Below, one piece after another: positions 19,792 to 30,372 of a stretch of 64,000 nucleotides of DNA. The DNA lies in contig CM064870.1 in the NCBI GenBank assembly GCA_032719365.1, forward strand, positions 28,537,066 through 28,601,065. Reading direction: 5' to 3'. Source of the stretch: Prinsepia uniflora. Its lineage: Eukaryota; Streptophyta; Magnoliopsida; Rosales; Rosaceae. The notes beneath the pieces were generated by a model. That model saw only the letters and a list, made by a program, of their open reading frames with translations, was not told where the DNA came from and ran no database searches. The position numbers and the translations under genes were made by a program. Numbering within the stretch: the stretch's first letter is position 1; each line of letters opens with the position of its first letter.

Positions 19792-22700
19792 CAAAGAAAC
19801 AAATGAGGAAATTGTTCTCGCATCTGAGCCTCAGGCTCCCATGTGGCTTCTTCCACATCCTGGTTTCTCCAGAGAATTTTCACGAGAGGGATCGTCTTTC
19901 GACGTAGTACCTTGTCCTTCCGATCCAAGATCTGTACTGGTTGTTCTTCAAAGCTCAAATCCTCCCGTAGTTCGACAGGTTGTTCCCTAAGTACATGAGA
20001 AGCATCACGTACGTACATCCGCAACATCGATACGTGGAAAACATCGTGAACTCTTGATAGTTCTGGGGGTAGTGCCAATCTGTATGCAACTCTGCCAAAT
20101 CTCTCCACGATTTCATAAGGTCCGATAAAACGCGGACTCAGTTTCCCCCGTCGGCCAAAACGGATAATCCCTTTCCACGGAGACAACTTCAGGAAGACAA
20201 TATCTCCCACTTCAAACTCCAAGTCTCGAATCCGTCGGTCGGCATAACTCTTCTGGCGATCCTGTGCCACCTTCAATCTTTCCTTGATCACGCGAACAGT
20301 TTCCATGGTTAAGTCCATTATCTCCGGCCCTACAGCCGCTCGCTCCCCTACCTCCGTCCAGCAGATAGGTGTCCTGCACTGTCGGCCATACAGTGCCTCA
20401 TAAGGTGCCATCCCGATGCTTGCCTGATAGCTGTTGTTGTAAGCGAATTCCATCAATGGCAAATGAGTATCCCAAGAGTCTTGAAACTGTAGTACACATG
20501 ACCTCATCATGTCCTCCAGGGTTTGAATGGTTCTCTCAGACTGTCCATCGGTCTGTGGATGGAAAGCAGTACTGAAACGTAGGTTTGTTCCCAAAGTAGC
20601 TTGCAAACTCCGCCAGAACCTGGAAGTGAAACGCGGATCACGATCAGACACGATCGATTCCAGCGTACCATGAAGTCGTATGATTTCCTTCACAAACAGC
20701 TGAGCCAGTCGGTTAGGTTTATAGGTTTCCAGAACTGGCAGAAAATGGGCTGATTTGGTTAACCGATCCACGATCACCCATACTCCGTCCACTCCACTCT
20801 GAGTCCTCGGTAACTTAAAGACGAAGTCCATGGTGATGTGATCCCACTTCCACTCAGGAATCGGAAGTGGCTGCATAGCCCCATACGGTCTCTGCCGTTC
20901 CGCCTTAACCTGCTGACAGGTTAAGCATTTGCTCACGAACTCAGCAATATCCTTCTTCATTCCTGGCCACCAATAATGGTTCCGGAGGGTACGGTACATC
21001 TTTGTACCTCCCGGATGCATAGCATAGGCCGAACTGTGGGCCTCTTCAAGTATCTCGGCCCGTAACTCTGCCACTGCAGGTACGCACAAACGACCCAATT
21101 TCACCAGTGCTCCATCGTCCCGGATGGTAAAATCCTGTCTCCCATCCGCATCGACCTCAATTCTGTAAATACAGAGTATCGGATCCTGCAGTTGTGCTTC
21201 GATGATCCGATCAATCAGTACTGGTCGCACATGGAAGCTGACCAACAAAGCTCCATGCGCATCCGTACCCAAAATAACTCCCGTCTTCCGGAGTTCCACT
21301 AACAAGGGAAGATACACCATCCCTAGGTGTGCAATAGTTCCCGCAGATTTCCTGCTGAGTGCATCCGCCACCACATTGGCCTTACCCGGATGGTACTCGA
21401 TCGTACAGTCATAGTCCTTCAGTAGCTCCAACCATCTCCGTTGTCTCATGTTGAGCTCCTTCTGAGTGAATAAATATTTAAGACTCTGGTGGTCGGTGTA
21501 TATTCGACACGTTGCGCCGAACAGATAATGTCTCCAGATCTTGAGAGCATGAACCACCGCCGCCAACTCCAAATCATGGGTAGGGTAGTTCAACTCATGA
21601 GTCTTCAGCTGCCGGGATGCATAGGCGATAACCTTGCCAGTTTGCATCAACACGCAGCCCAAACCTTGCAGTGAAGCATCACTGAAAACTACAAACTCTC
21701 CACTGTCGTCCGGCAATGCAAGGACAGGTGCAGTGGTCAATCGATCCTTCAACTCTTGAAAGCTCCGATCGCACTGCTCGTCCCAGACAAACTTTTCTCC
21801 TTTCCGAGTCAGACGAGTCAATGGTGCAGCAATTTTGGAGAAACCCTCCACGAATCTCCGGTAGTAACCTGCTAATCCGACGAAACTCCGCACCTCGGTC
21901 ACCGTTGTCGGTCTAGCCCAGTTGGTCACCGCTTCTGTTTTCTGGGGATCCACGCAAATCCCATCCGTTGATATCACGTGTCCCAGAAAACCAATACTGC
22001 TCAGCCAAAACTGACACTTGCTCAGCTTGGCATACAATTGTTCTTGTCTCAGTTTCTCCAAGACCAACCGTAGATGTTCTTCATGTGCACGGGCACTCCT
22101 CGAGTATACCAAAATATCATCGATGAACACAATCACGAACTTATCCAGGTAGGGTCGGAAGACCCGGTTCATCAGATCCATGAATGCTGCTGGAGCATTC
22201 GTCAAACCAAATGGCATAACAAGGAACTCGTAGTGCCCGTAACGGGTTCGAAAAGCAGTTTTCGGAATATCCTCCTCCGAAATCCTCAGTTGGTGATACC
22301 CAGACCGCAAATCAATTTTCGAGAAGCACTGAGCTCCCCGCAACTGGTCGAAAAGGTCATCAATCCTGGGTAGAGGATACTGGTTCCTCAATGTCACCTT
22401 GTTGAGTTGTCGATAATCAATACATAAACGGAGACTTCCTTCCTTCTTCTTCACGAACAACACCGGTGCTCCCCACGGTGAAGTGCTCGGTCGGACATAT
22501 CCCAAATCTACCAACTCCTGCAATTGAGTCTTGAGTTCCCGTAACTCGGCCGGCGCCATCCGGTATGGTGCCTGGGATATAGGTCGGGTACCCGGGAGTA
22601 GTTCAATAGTAAACTCAATCTCCCGCGATGGTGGCAATCCAGGTAAGTCTTCCGGGAATACGTCCGGAAACTCACAGACCACCGGTATTTCGTCGATGAC

Positions 22701-24236
22701 CGGAGTATCGACCCGTTCCGACACGACATGCGCCAGATAACCTTGGCATCCCTTCCGTAGAAGTTTGGTAGCAGTAAGTGACGAAATCACTTCAGGAGGC
22801 GAACCATCACGTTCCCCCTGAAAGATAACTTCCGGCAAACCCGGGCTCCGCAAAATTACTTGCTTGCTACAGCAGTCGATGAGCGATCCGTGCTCCGACA
22901 GCCAATCCATCCCTAGGATTATATCGAAGTCGTGGATATCCAGAATAATTAAGTCTGCTGGTAAATCCACATCCTCAATTCTTACCGGGCATCTCCGAAT
23001 CACCTGATTCACAAGGTACACGGTACCCATCGGGGTGCCAACACCCATTTCGCAATCTAAGGCTGATACCACACAATCAAGCAAACCAGCACAACTCCTC
23101 GAAATAAAAGAATGTGTAGCCCCCGCATCCATTAATACACGTACAAGAAAATTAAAGATATGTAGTGTACCTGTGACCACGCCTGGAGCAGTCCTCGCCT
23201 GCTGCTGGGTCATTGCAAACACTTGGGCCCTCGGCCCTCCGTTCCGTCCGCGCCCGCGCGCGCCACGTCCAGCACCACGGTCACCTCCCTGACCGCGACC
23301 TCCGTTAGTGTGGGACGCCGTGCTCTGCACCACACTCGAGCCCCCAGCGTCGTTGTTTTTGGACAACTGCGGACAATCGCAGGCATAGTGGCCTTCCTCT
23401 CCGCAAGCAAAACAAGTTACTGGCCTTGGCCTGCCCGAATGCCCACCAGATGCACCACTCCAAGATGAGTGCTGCCCAGAATTGTGTCCAGATCCTCTGC
23501 CCTGAGAGCCTCCACGTCGACCCGACCAGCCACGACCCTTGAAGGATGAGGGTGCTCCTCTGTAGCTCCCTCCCCTGTTGTTCTTCCGGCCCGATGGTCC
23601 ATGGTGTGGGCGATCCTGACGTCGCCCCTCCCCCGAAGGTTGTCGTGATTGGTGTGCCGCCAGACTGGCCTCGACACGCACCGCTGCGTCGACCATATCC
23701 CTCAGAGAAGCATGAGTGGTAGCAGTCACACTGGCCCGGATCTCCCCTCGGAGTCCAAGCTCAAACCGCTGGCATTTGTCCTCCTCCGTGCTTACGAATG
23801 AGGCAGCGAACCGGGAAAGTCTCCCGAATGTTTGCTCGTAGTCTGAAACAGACATGTCACCCTGCTCCAGCCGCAGGAATTCCGCCTCCCGCGCCGCGCG
23901 AAAGGATCGCGGGTAGTACTGGTCCAGAAACCTGGAACGAAAAGCTTCCCAGGTAGTGGTATGGACAGACCACCCGGACATTTCGAGTCCATGCCACCAC
24001 TGGTAGGCTCCTCCCTCCAGTAAGAAGGCCGCCAGAGTCACTCGTTCGCCCGGAGGGCAGTGCATCACCGAGAAGATCCTCTCCCACTTGGTGATCCAGT
24101 CGTGAGCATCCTCGGGGTTTGATCCCCCGCAGAAAGGAGTGGCTCCCAAACGTTGAGCCCTTTCGATGCTCGCGCATTCCATCTCTCTTTCTAGATCCTC
24201 GTCCGTTCGAGTATGCGGAATTCTCCTAGGAGGCAT
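19791..24236 (-). CDS. gag-pol polyprotein of chromovirus A (1481 aa), intact
   Basis: A single frame encodes the whole polyprotein needed for particle assembly, reverse transcription and integration. Domains in order: gag core about 40-190; basic Gly/Arg-rich linker; CCHC knuckle CFACGEEGHYACDC at 275-288; protease with MDAGATHSF near 369-377 (DAG in place of the usual DSG/DTG); reverse transcriptase about 540-760 with FIDD at 704-707; RNase H about 840-965 with FSDAS at 851-855. Integrase follows with HPGGT (about 1074), CLTC at 1104-1107 and a DDE triad at D1137, D1198, E1234 (35 residues between the last two). A GPYEIV module and a C-terminal chromodomain (about 1434-1481, WEPEAQMREQFPHLF) close the protein. 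No frameshift or stop is present. The start MPPRR is conserved in B and C. Confidence 0.96.
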   Translation of the reverse strand: MPPRRIPHTRTDEDLEREMECASIERAQRLGATPFCGGSNPEDAHDWITKWERIFSVMHCPPGERVTLAAFLLEGGAYQWWHGLEMSGWSVHTTTWEAFRSRFLDQYYPRSFRAAREAEFLRLEQGDMSVSDYEQTFGRLSRFAASFVSTEEDKCQRFELGLRGEIRASVTATTHASLRDMVDAAVRVEASLAAHQSRQPSGEGRRQDRPHHGPSGRKNNRGGSYRGAPSSFKGRGWSGRRGGSQGRGSGHNSGQHSSWSGASGGHSGRPRPVTCFACGEEGHYACDCPQLSKNNDAGGSSVVQSTASHTNGGRGQGGDRGAGRGARGRGRNGGPRAQVFAMTQQQARTAPGVVTGTLHIFNFLVRVLMDAGATHSFISRSCAGLLDCVVSALDCEMGVGTPMGTVYLVNQVIRRCPVRIEDVDLPADLIILDIHDFDIILGMDWLSEHGSLIDCCSKQVILRSPGLPEVIFQGERDGSPPEVISSLTATKLLRKGCQGYLAHVVSERVDTPVIDEIPVVCEFPDVFPEDLPGLPPSREIEFTIELLPGTRPISQAPYRMAPAELRELKTQLQELVDLGYVRPSTSPWGAPVLFVKKKEGSLRLCIDYRQLNKVTLRNQYPLPRIDDLFDQLRGAQCFSKIDLRSGYHQLRISEEDIPKTAFRTRYGHYEFLVMPFGLTNAPAAFMDLMNRVFRPYLDKFVIVFIDDILVYSRSARAHEEHLRLVLEKLRQEQLYAKLSKCQFWLSSIGFLGHVISTDGICVDPQKTEAVTNWARPTTVTEVRSFVGLAGYYRRFVEGFSKIAAPLTRLTRKGEKFVWDEQCDRSFQELKDRLTTAPVLALPDDSGEFVVFSDASLQGLGCVLMQTGKVIAYASRQLKTHELNYPTHDLELAAVVHALKIWRHYLFGATCRIYTDHQSLKYLFTQKELNMRQRRWLELLKDYDCTIEYHPGKANVVADALSRKSAGTIAHLGMVYLPLLVELRKTGVILGTDAHGALLVSFHVRPVLIDRIIEAQLQDPILCIYRIEVDADGRQDFTIRDDGALVKLGRLCVPAVAELRAEILEEAHSSAYAMHPGGTKMYRTLRNHYWWPGMKKDIAEFVSKCLTCQQVKAERQRPYGAMQPLPIPEWKWDHITMDFVFKLPRTQSGVDGVWVIVDRLTKSAHFLPVLETYKPNRLAQLFVKEIIRLHGTLESIVSDRDPRFTSRFWRSLQATLGTNLRFSTAFHPQTDGQSERTIQTLEDMMRSCVLQFQDSWDTHLPLMEFAYNNSYQASIGMAPYEALYGRQCRTPICWTEVGERAAVGPEIMDLTMETVRVIKERLKVAQDRQKSYADRRIRDLEFEVGDIVFLKLSPWKGIIRFGRRGKLSPRFIGPYEIVERFGRVAYRLALPPELSRVHDVFHVSMLRMYVRDASHVLREQPVELREDLSFEEQPVQILDRKDKVLRRKTIPLVKILWRNQDVEEATWEPEAQMREQFPHLFL

Positions 24237-24353
24237 AACTAACTGTCAAGAGGCATAGATCAGAAAACAACATTCTTAAAAGTCGAAAAGTAACTAGTAC
24301 TAATCGCTAGTCTAGCATGCAGACCAATACCCTAGTACTGACCACAACCTAGT

Positions 24354-24365
24354 GCTCTGATACCA
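24354..24365 (-). promoter_or_regulatory. Primer-binding site of element A, tRNA-Met type
   Basis: TGGTATCAGAGC on the minus strand lies three bases inside the 5' LTR. It matches the 3' end of initiator tRNA-Met and fixes the orientation. Confidence 0.9.
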
Positions 24366-24368
24366 AGC

Positions 24369-27175
24369 TGACAGGACCCGCCCCGATCCCACAGGGACCA
24401 CAAGGGGACGTGCCCTGCTCCCGTCTGACACCCAATAATTCATACCAATTTTAACCTCAAAACATTTAAAAGCATAAATAACCAAATTAAAGTCATACAT
24501 AAAATCCGAATTAAACGAATGTCAGACAAGGGATATAATCCAAAATTACAAATTTGCGAGCACGACTCTAAAGTAATCCTGCGGGTACACCGCCCAGCAG
24601 GGGTTCAGGTACGCAGAAGTAGATCTATGCCTCAGCCTCTGGTTCCTCCTCTACCTCAGTTTCCCGACCTGGAGGGGTTATCAAAACAGTAAGGGTGAGT
24701 GGACCGAAACACAAGTTGATGAAATCGTTTGATAAGTAAAACATATAATTTACCCCTCCGTTTTCCAAATATGCGTGCACCATAATTCCAAAATCATAAA
24801 CCATATAATATGAACCATAAGGCATATAGCAAAACCATAACCATAATTTTAGTTGCTGCACTATACACTCCAATCCCGACATCCCTGATGTCTGACGTCC
24901 CTGACGTCCAATAGGTCACAATCACAAGGCTACGCGTGCCACTCGGGTCTCAATTTCCGAGTTCAATCCCCGAACCCCGTTCGGGTACAGCATCCCCGAT
25001 GCTTAGCGTCATAGACGCTGGACGTACTAGACGTCCGTGACCTCTCCGGGGTACCTCATCCGGAGGAGACAATACAATATGGAAGGATCTATACAGTGCA
25101 GTAACAAATACATTTTATTGATATCCACATGCAAACATATATATACATAGATAGAATCCGAACCAATCATTCAGTTTCACCGGACGGGTCTCAAGCCCAA
25201 ATACCGTGAAACGTGCCATAACCACACTTTCCATATCATCAAAACCATCATTGTTTTAGCATGTGAATAAGTATAATAAAACCAGAAAACATTTATGCAC
25301 ACAAGGGTTTAAGAAAATGGCCCACTCACAGTACAATCCTGCTAGAAACCGAACGTATACCCTCGTCCTGGTACAAATGTACAATCCCTGTCAAATCCAA
25401 GTATTCGTAAAGGTCAAATTAAACCCCCAACATTCAACCATGAAAGCCTAGGTCGAAACCGACCCGGGAAAGCCGCCCGAACGCGCTTCCCAAGGTAATA
25501 AACCTTATTTTGACCAACTTAATGATCTCCGATCGACCCGAAACCACCGCCATTGGATCCGGATCGTCGAAACCTAAAGAATGGTGGTGGTCCCACCAGA
25601 AACACTGTTCACACGCGCCCCCACGCGCCGGTCAACGCGGCGGTCAACGCAGGAACAGTTCCTGCTGACGTCATCGCTGACGTCACTGCTGACGTCAGCA
25701 TGACGTCATGCTGACGTCATCTGACAGCTGGCAGGTCTGACATGTCAGACTCTGACAGGTGCCACGTGTCACCATCTGATTGGTCCACCTCACTGATCTG
25801 TCAGACCACGTGTCAGATCTGACATGTGCCACGTGTCAGCACGGCACTGGTCCACGTCACTGACATGTCAGTGACACGTGGCAGTCCCTGACTGGTCCAC
25901 GTCACTGACATGTCAGTGCTGACTGTGCACTGACATGTGACACGTGTCGGCTCACGGTTGGTCCACGTCATCTGACAGACTGACAGGGTGCCACGTCAGC
26001 ACCACTGTCATCAGACGGGTTGACCCGTTTTCCTGCAACTCGGGTCGATCAGACCCGCGATCGAGACCCGGTTGCCATTCCTTCATTTCTGGGTCATTTT
26101 CAGTCCTTTCAATTCCTACATACTCGTCTTAGTCCCTAGATTAGTTCTAAGTAATTAGAATTGAGAAACACGGATCGAATCGAGGGCCTACCTTGAAGAA
26201 CAGCTCTGGCCTCCCGTCGCAGTTTTGCCACCGCCCTGAGCTCCACCGGCCACGAGTTCGATTCCAGAAGGTTCCTGGATGTTCCTAGAGTTGATTAGGA
26301 TTGATCACTGACCAGTTTAAACGTGGGAAAAGATTTACCAGAAATCTGGGTTGAAACCGCCACGGGTTTCCCCTGCTTCCTTCCGCGCCGCCGTCTGCCG
26401 CCGTCCACCGCCGTGCCTCCGTCCTTCCCCGTGAGTCCAGCAACACACAGACACAATGAGTGGGTAGCTGGCTGGGATACTTTGATCGAAATGGACAGAG
26501 TGCCCTGCGGGTGGGAAATATAAAGAATTGGAGGGAAAGCTGCTCAAAGATTTGAACGGCCCAGATTTGATCTCCAGATTAGATCAAGGGCTGAGATTAG
26601 ATCTGGGGTTTTCAATCCAAAGGCTGAAATTTAAAGCTGGTACAATTGTTTAATTAATCCAATAGTGGATCAGATCCAATCTAGCCAATGGGTGAGTGAC
26701 ACTTGTCACTCACCAGGTGTCCTCCAATCAGATTTCCTGAATATAATATTCGACACGAAAACCGAGACACGAACTTCCCGAATTCACGTTTCTGACCATA
26801 ACTTCCTCGTACGAAGTCCGATTTCGGCGTGCCGCCTGTCTACGGACTCAGGACGTCGAGGCCTACCCAACGGTCCTTGAGTCAACTGAAAATTAGTTGC
26901 CAAAAGAAAAGTCAACATTTTCCCCCGAGAGTCCAAATTACGGTAATGCCCCTGAACTTCCGATAGCCATAACTTTTTCCCTGATCGTCCGAATTGGACG
27001 TGCCACCTGTCTATGAACTCGTGACGTCCCGAACTACGTCACGGTCATAGGTCAAAGTCCATTTAGTTCCTCAATCAAAAAGTCAACAATTTGACCATAC
27101 CATTCACAGGGGTAAAATCGTCAATTCACACAATAAATTACAATATGGAAATCCTCGAATTTCCGGGGTGTTACA
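24369..27175 (-). repeat. Shared middle LTR of the A tandem
   Basis: This 2807-bp copy is offset from 16950-19756 by exactly 7419 bp, with no difference noticed. It serves as 5' LTR for the complete internal region (24236-19791) and as 3' LTR for the truncated internal region 27176-30372. It contains the same TGACGTCA array (25666-25719). Confidence 0.95.
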
Positions 27176-30100
27176 ACCTTCCCCCCTTAAGAAATTTCGT
27201 CCCGAAATTTCAAAGAAACAAATGAGGAAATTGTTCTCGCATCTGAGCCTCAGGCTCCCATGTGGCTTCTTCCACATCCTGGTTTCTCCAGAGAATTTTC
27301 ACGAGAGGGATCGTCTTTCGACGTAGTACCTTGTCCTTCCGATCCAAGATCTGTACTGGTTGTTCTTCAAAGCTCAAATCCTCCCGTAGTTCGACAGGTT
27401 GTTCCCTAAGTACATGAGAAGCATCACGTACGTACATCCGCAACATCGATACGTGGAAAACATCGTGAACTCTTGATAGTTCTGGGGGTAGTGCCAATCT
27501 GTATGCAACTCTGCCAAATCTCTCCACGATTTCATAAGGTCCGATAAAACGCGGACTCAGTTTCCCCCGTCGGCCAAAACGGATAATCCCTTTCCACGGA
27601 GACAACTTCAGGAAGACAATATCTCCCACTTCAAACTCCAAGTCTCGAATCCGTCGGTCGGCATAACTCTTCTGGCGATCCTGTGCCACCTTCAATCTTT
27701 CCTTGATCACGCGAACAGTTTCCATGGTTAAGTCCATTATCTCCGGCCCTACAGCCGCTCGCTCCCCTACCTCCGTCCAGCAGATAGGTGTCCTGCACTG
27801 TCGGCCATACAGTGCCTCATAAGGTGCCATCCCGATGCTTGCCTGATAGCTGTTGTTGTAAGCGAATTCCATCAATGGCAAATGAGTATCCCAAGAGTCT
27901 TGAAACTGTAGTACACATGACCTCATCATGTCCTCCAGGGTTTGAATGGTTCTCTCAGACTGTCCATCGGTCTGTGGATGGAAAGCAGTACTGAAACGTA
28001 GGTTTGTTCCCAAAGTAGCTTGCAAACTCCGCCAGAACCTGGAAGTGAAACGCGGATCACGATCAGACACGATCGATTCCAGCGTACCATGAAGTCGTAT
28101 GATTTCCTTCACAAACAGCTGAGCCAGTCGGTTAGGTTTATAGGTTTCCAGAACTGGCAGAAAATGGGCTGATTTGGTTAACCGATCCACGATCACCCAT
28201 ACTCCGTCCACTCCACTCTGAGTCCTCGGTAACTTAAAGACGAAGTCCATGGTGATGTGATCCCACTTCCACTCAGGAATCGGAAGTGGCTGCATAGCCC
28301 CATACGGTCTCTGCCGTTCCGCCTTAACCTGCTGACAGGTTAAGCATTTGCTCACGAACTCAGCAATATCCTTCTTCATTCCTGGCCACCAATAATGGTT
28401 CCGGAGGGTACGGTACATCTTTGTACCTCCCGGATGCATAGCATAGGCCGAACTGTGGGCCTCTTCAAGTATCTCGGCCCGTAACTCTGCCACTGCAGGT
28501 ACGCACAAACGACCCAATTTCACCAGTGCTCCATCGTCCCGGATGGTAAAATCCTGTCTCCCATCCGCATCGACCTCAATTCTGTAAATACAGAGTATCG
28601 GATCCTGCAGTTGTGCTTCGATGATCCGATCAATCAGTACTGGTCGCACATGGAAGCTGGCCAACAAAGCTCCATGCGCATCCGTACCCAAAATAACTCC
28701 CGTCTTCCGGAGTTCCACTAACAAGGGAAGATACACCATCCCTAGGTGTGCAATAGTTCCCGCAGATTTCCTGCTGAGTGCATCCGCCACCACATTGGCC
28801 TTACCCGGATGGTACTCGATCGTACAGTCATAGTCCTTCAGTAGCTCCAACCATCTCCGTTGTCTCATGTTGAGCTCCTTCTGAGTGAATAAATATTTAA
28901 GACTCTGGTGGTCGGTGTATATTCGACACGTTGCGCCGAACAGATAATGTCTCCAGATCTTGAGAGCATGAACCACCGCCGCCAACTCCAAATCATGGGT
29001 AGGGTAGTTCAACTCATGAGTCTTCAGCTGCCGGGATGCATAGGCGATAACCTTGCCAGTTTGCATCAACACGCAGCCCAAACCTTGCAGTGAAGCATCA
29101 CTGAAAACTACAAACTCTCCACTGTCGTCCGGCAATGCAAGGACAGGTGCAGTGGTCAATCGATCCTTCAACTCTTGAAAGCTCCGATCGCACTGCTCGT
29201 CCCAGACAAACTTTTCTCCTTTCCGAGTCAGACGAGTCAATGGTGCAGCAATTTTGGAGAAACCCTCCACGAATCTCCGGTAGTAACCTGCTAATCCGAC
29301 GAAACTCCGCACCTCGGTCACCGTTGTCGGTCTAGCCCAGTTGGTCACCGCTTCTGTTTTCTGGGGATCCACGCAAATCCCATCCGTTGATATCACGTGT
29401 CCCAGAAAACCAATACTGCTCAGCCAAAACTGACACTTGCTCAGCTTGGCATACAATTGTTCTTGTCTCAGTTTCTCCAAGACCAACCGTAGATGTTCTT
29501 CATGTGCACGGGCACTCCTCGAGTATACCAAAATATCATCGATGAACACAATCACGAACTTATCCAGGTAGGGTCGGAAGACCCGGTTCATCAGATCCAT
29601 GAATGCTGCTGGAGCATTCGTCAAACCAAATGGCATAACAAGGAACTCGTAGTGCCCGTAACGGGTTCGAAAAGCAGTTTTCGGAATATCCTCCTCCGAA
29701 ATCCTCAGTTGGTGATACCCAGACCGCAAATCAATTTTCGAGAAGCACTGAGCTCCCCGCAACTGGTCGAAAAGGTCATCAATCCTGGGTAGAGGATACT
29801 GGTTCCTCAATGTCACCTTGTTGAGTTGTCGATAATCAATACATAAACGGAGACTTCCTTCCTTCTTCTTCACGAACAACACCGGTGCTCCCCACGGTGA
29901 AGTGCTCGGTCGGACATATCCCAAATCTACCAACTCCTGCAATTGAGTCTTGAGTTCCCGTAACTCGGCCGGCGCCATCCGGTATGGTGCCTGGGATATA
30001 GGTCGGGTACCCGGGAGTAGTTCAATAGTAAACTCAATCTCCCGCGATGGTGGCAATCCAGGTAAGTCTTCCGGGAATACGTCCGGAAACTCACAGACCA

Positions 30101-30372
30101 CCGGTATTTCGTCGATGACCGGAGTATCGACCCGTTCCGACACGACATGCGCCAGATAACCTTGGCATCCCTTCCGTAGAAGTTTGGTAGCAGTAAGTGA
30201 CGAAATCACTTCAGGAGGCGAACCATCACGTTCCCCCTGAAAGATAACTTCCGGCAAACCCGGGCTCCGCAAAATTACTTGCTTGCTACAGCAGTCGATG
30301 AGCGATCCGTGCTCCGACAGCCAATCCATCCCTAGGATTATATCGAAGTCGTGGATATCCAGAATAATTAAG
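27176..30372 (-). pseudogene. Truncated second copy of chromovirus A pol
   Basis: The 3' half of a second A-type internal region reads open from 30372 to the stop at 27210. It covers the protease end (IILGMDWL) through reverse transcriptase, RNase H, integrase and chromodomain. It matches 19757-22953 at a constant 7419-bp offset. The one base difference I found (A at 21241, G at 28660) changes Val to Ala in the linker before integrase. Gag, the protease active site, the PBS and the outer LTR are gone. At 30372/30373 the sequence switches to plus-strand pol of element C. The frame is undamaged, so the truncation is probably recent. Confidence 0.9.

Larger units (their letters stand above)
16950..27175 (-). 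mobile_element. Ty3/gypsy chromovirus A, complete element
   Basis: In minus-strand order: 5' LTR 24369-27175, tRNA-Met PBS 24354-24365, one uninterrupted gag-pol frame 24236-19791, PPT 19757-19769 and 3' LTR 16950-19756. The two 2807-bp LTRs look identical throughout where compared. A second, truncated internal region follows the 5' LTR (27176-30372), so the full arrangement is LTR-internal-LTR-internal with a shared middle LTR. It is inserted antiparallel into element C after TCTAT (16945-16949). The right-hand target-site copy is absent because that side is deleted. Protein motifs and the C-terminal chromodomain place it in the Tekay/Del branch of chromoviruses. Confidence 0.95.

Noticed and set aside
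21202..23677. Open frames antisense to the chromovirus A polyprotein
   Set aside because: They are shadows of the long coding frame, and the same shadows recur in the second copy and in element B.
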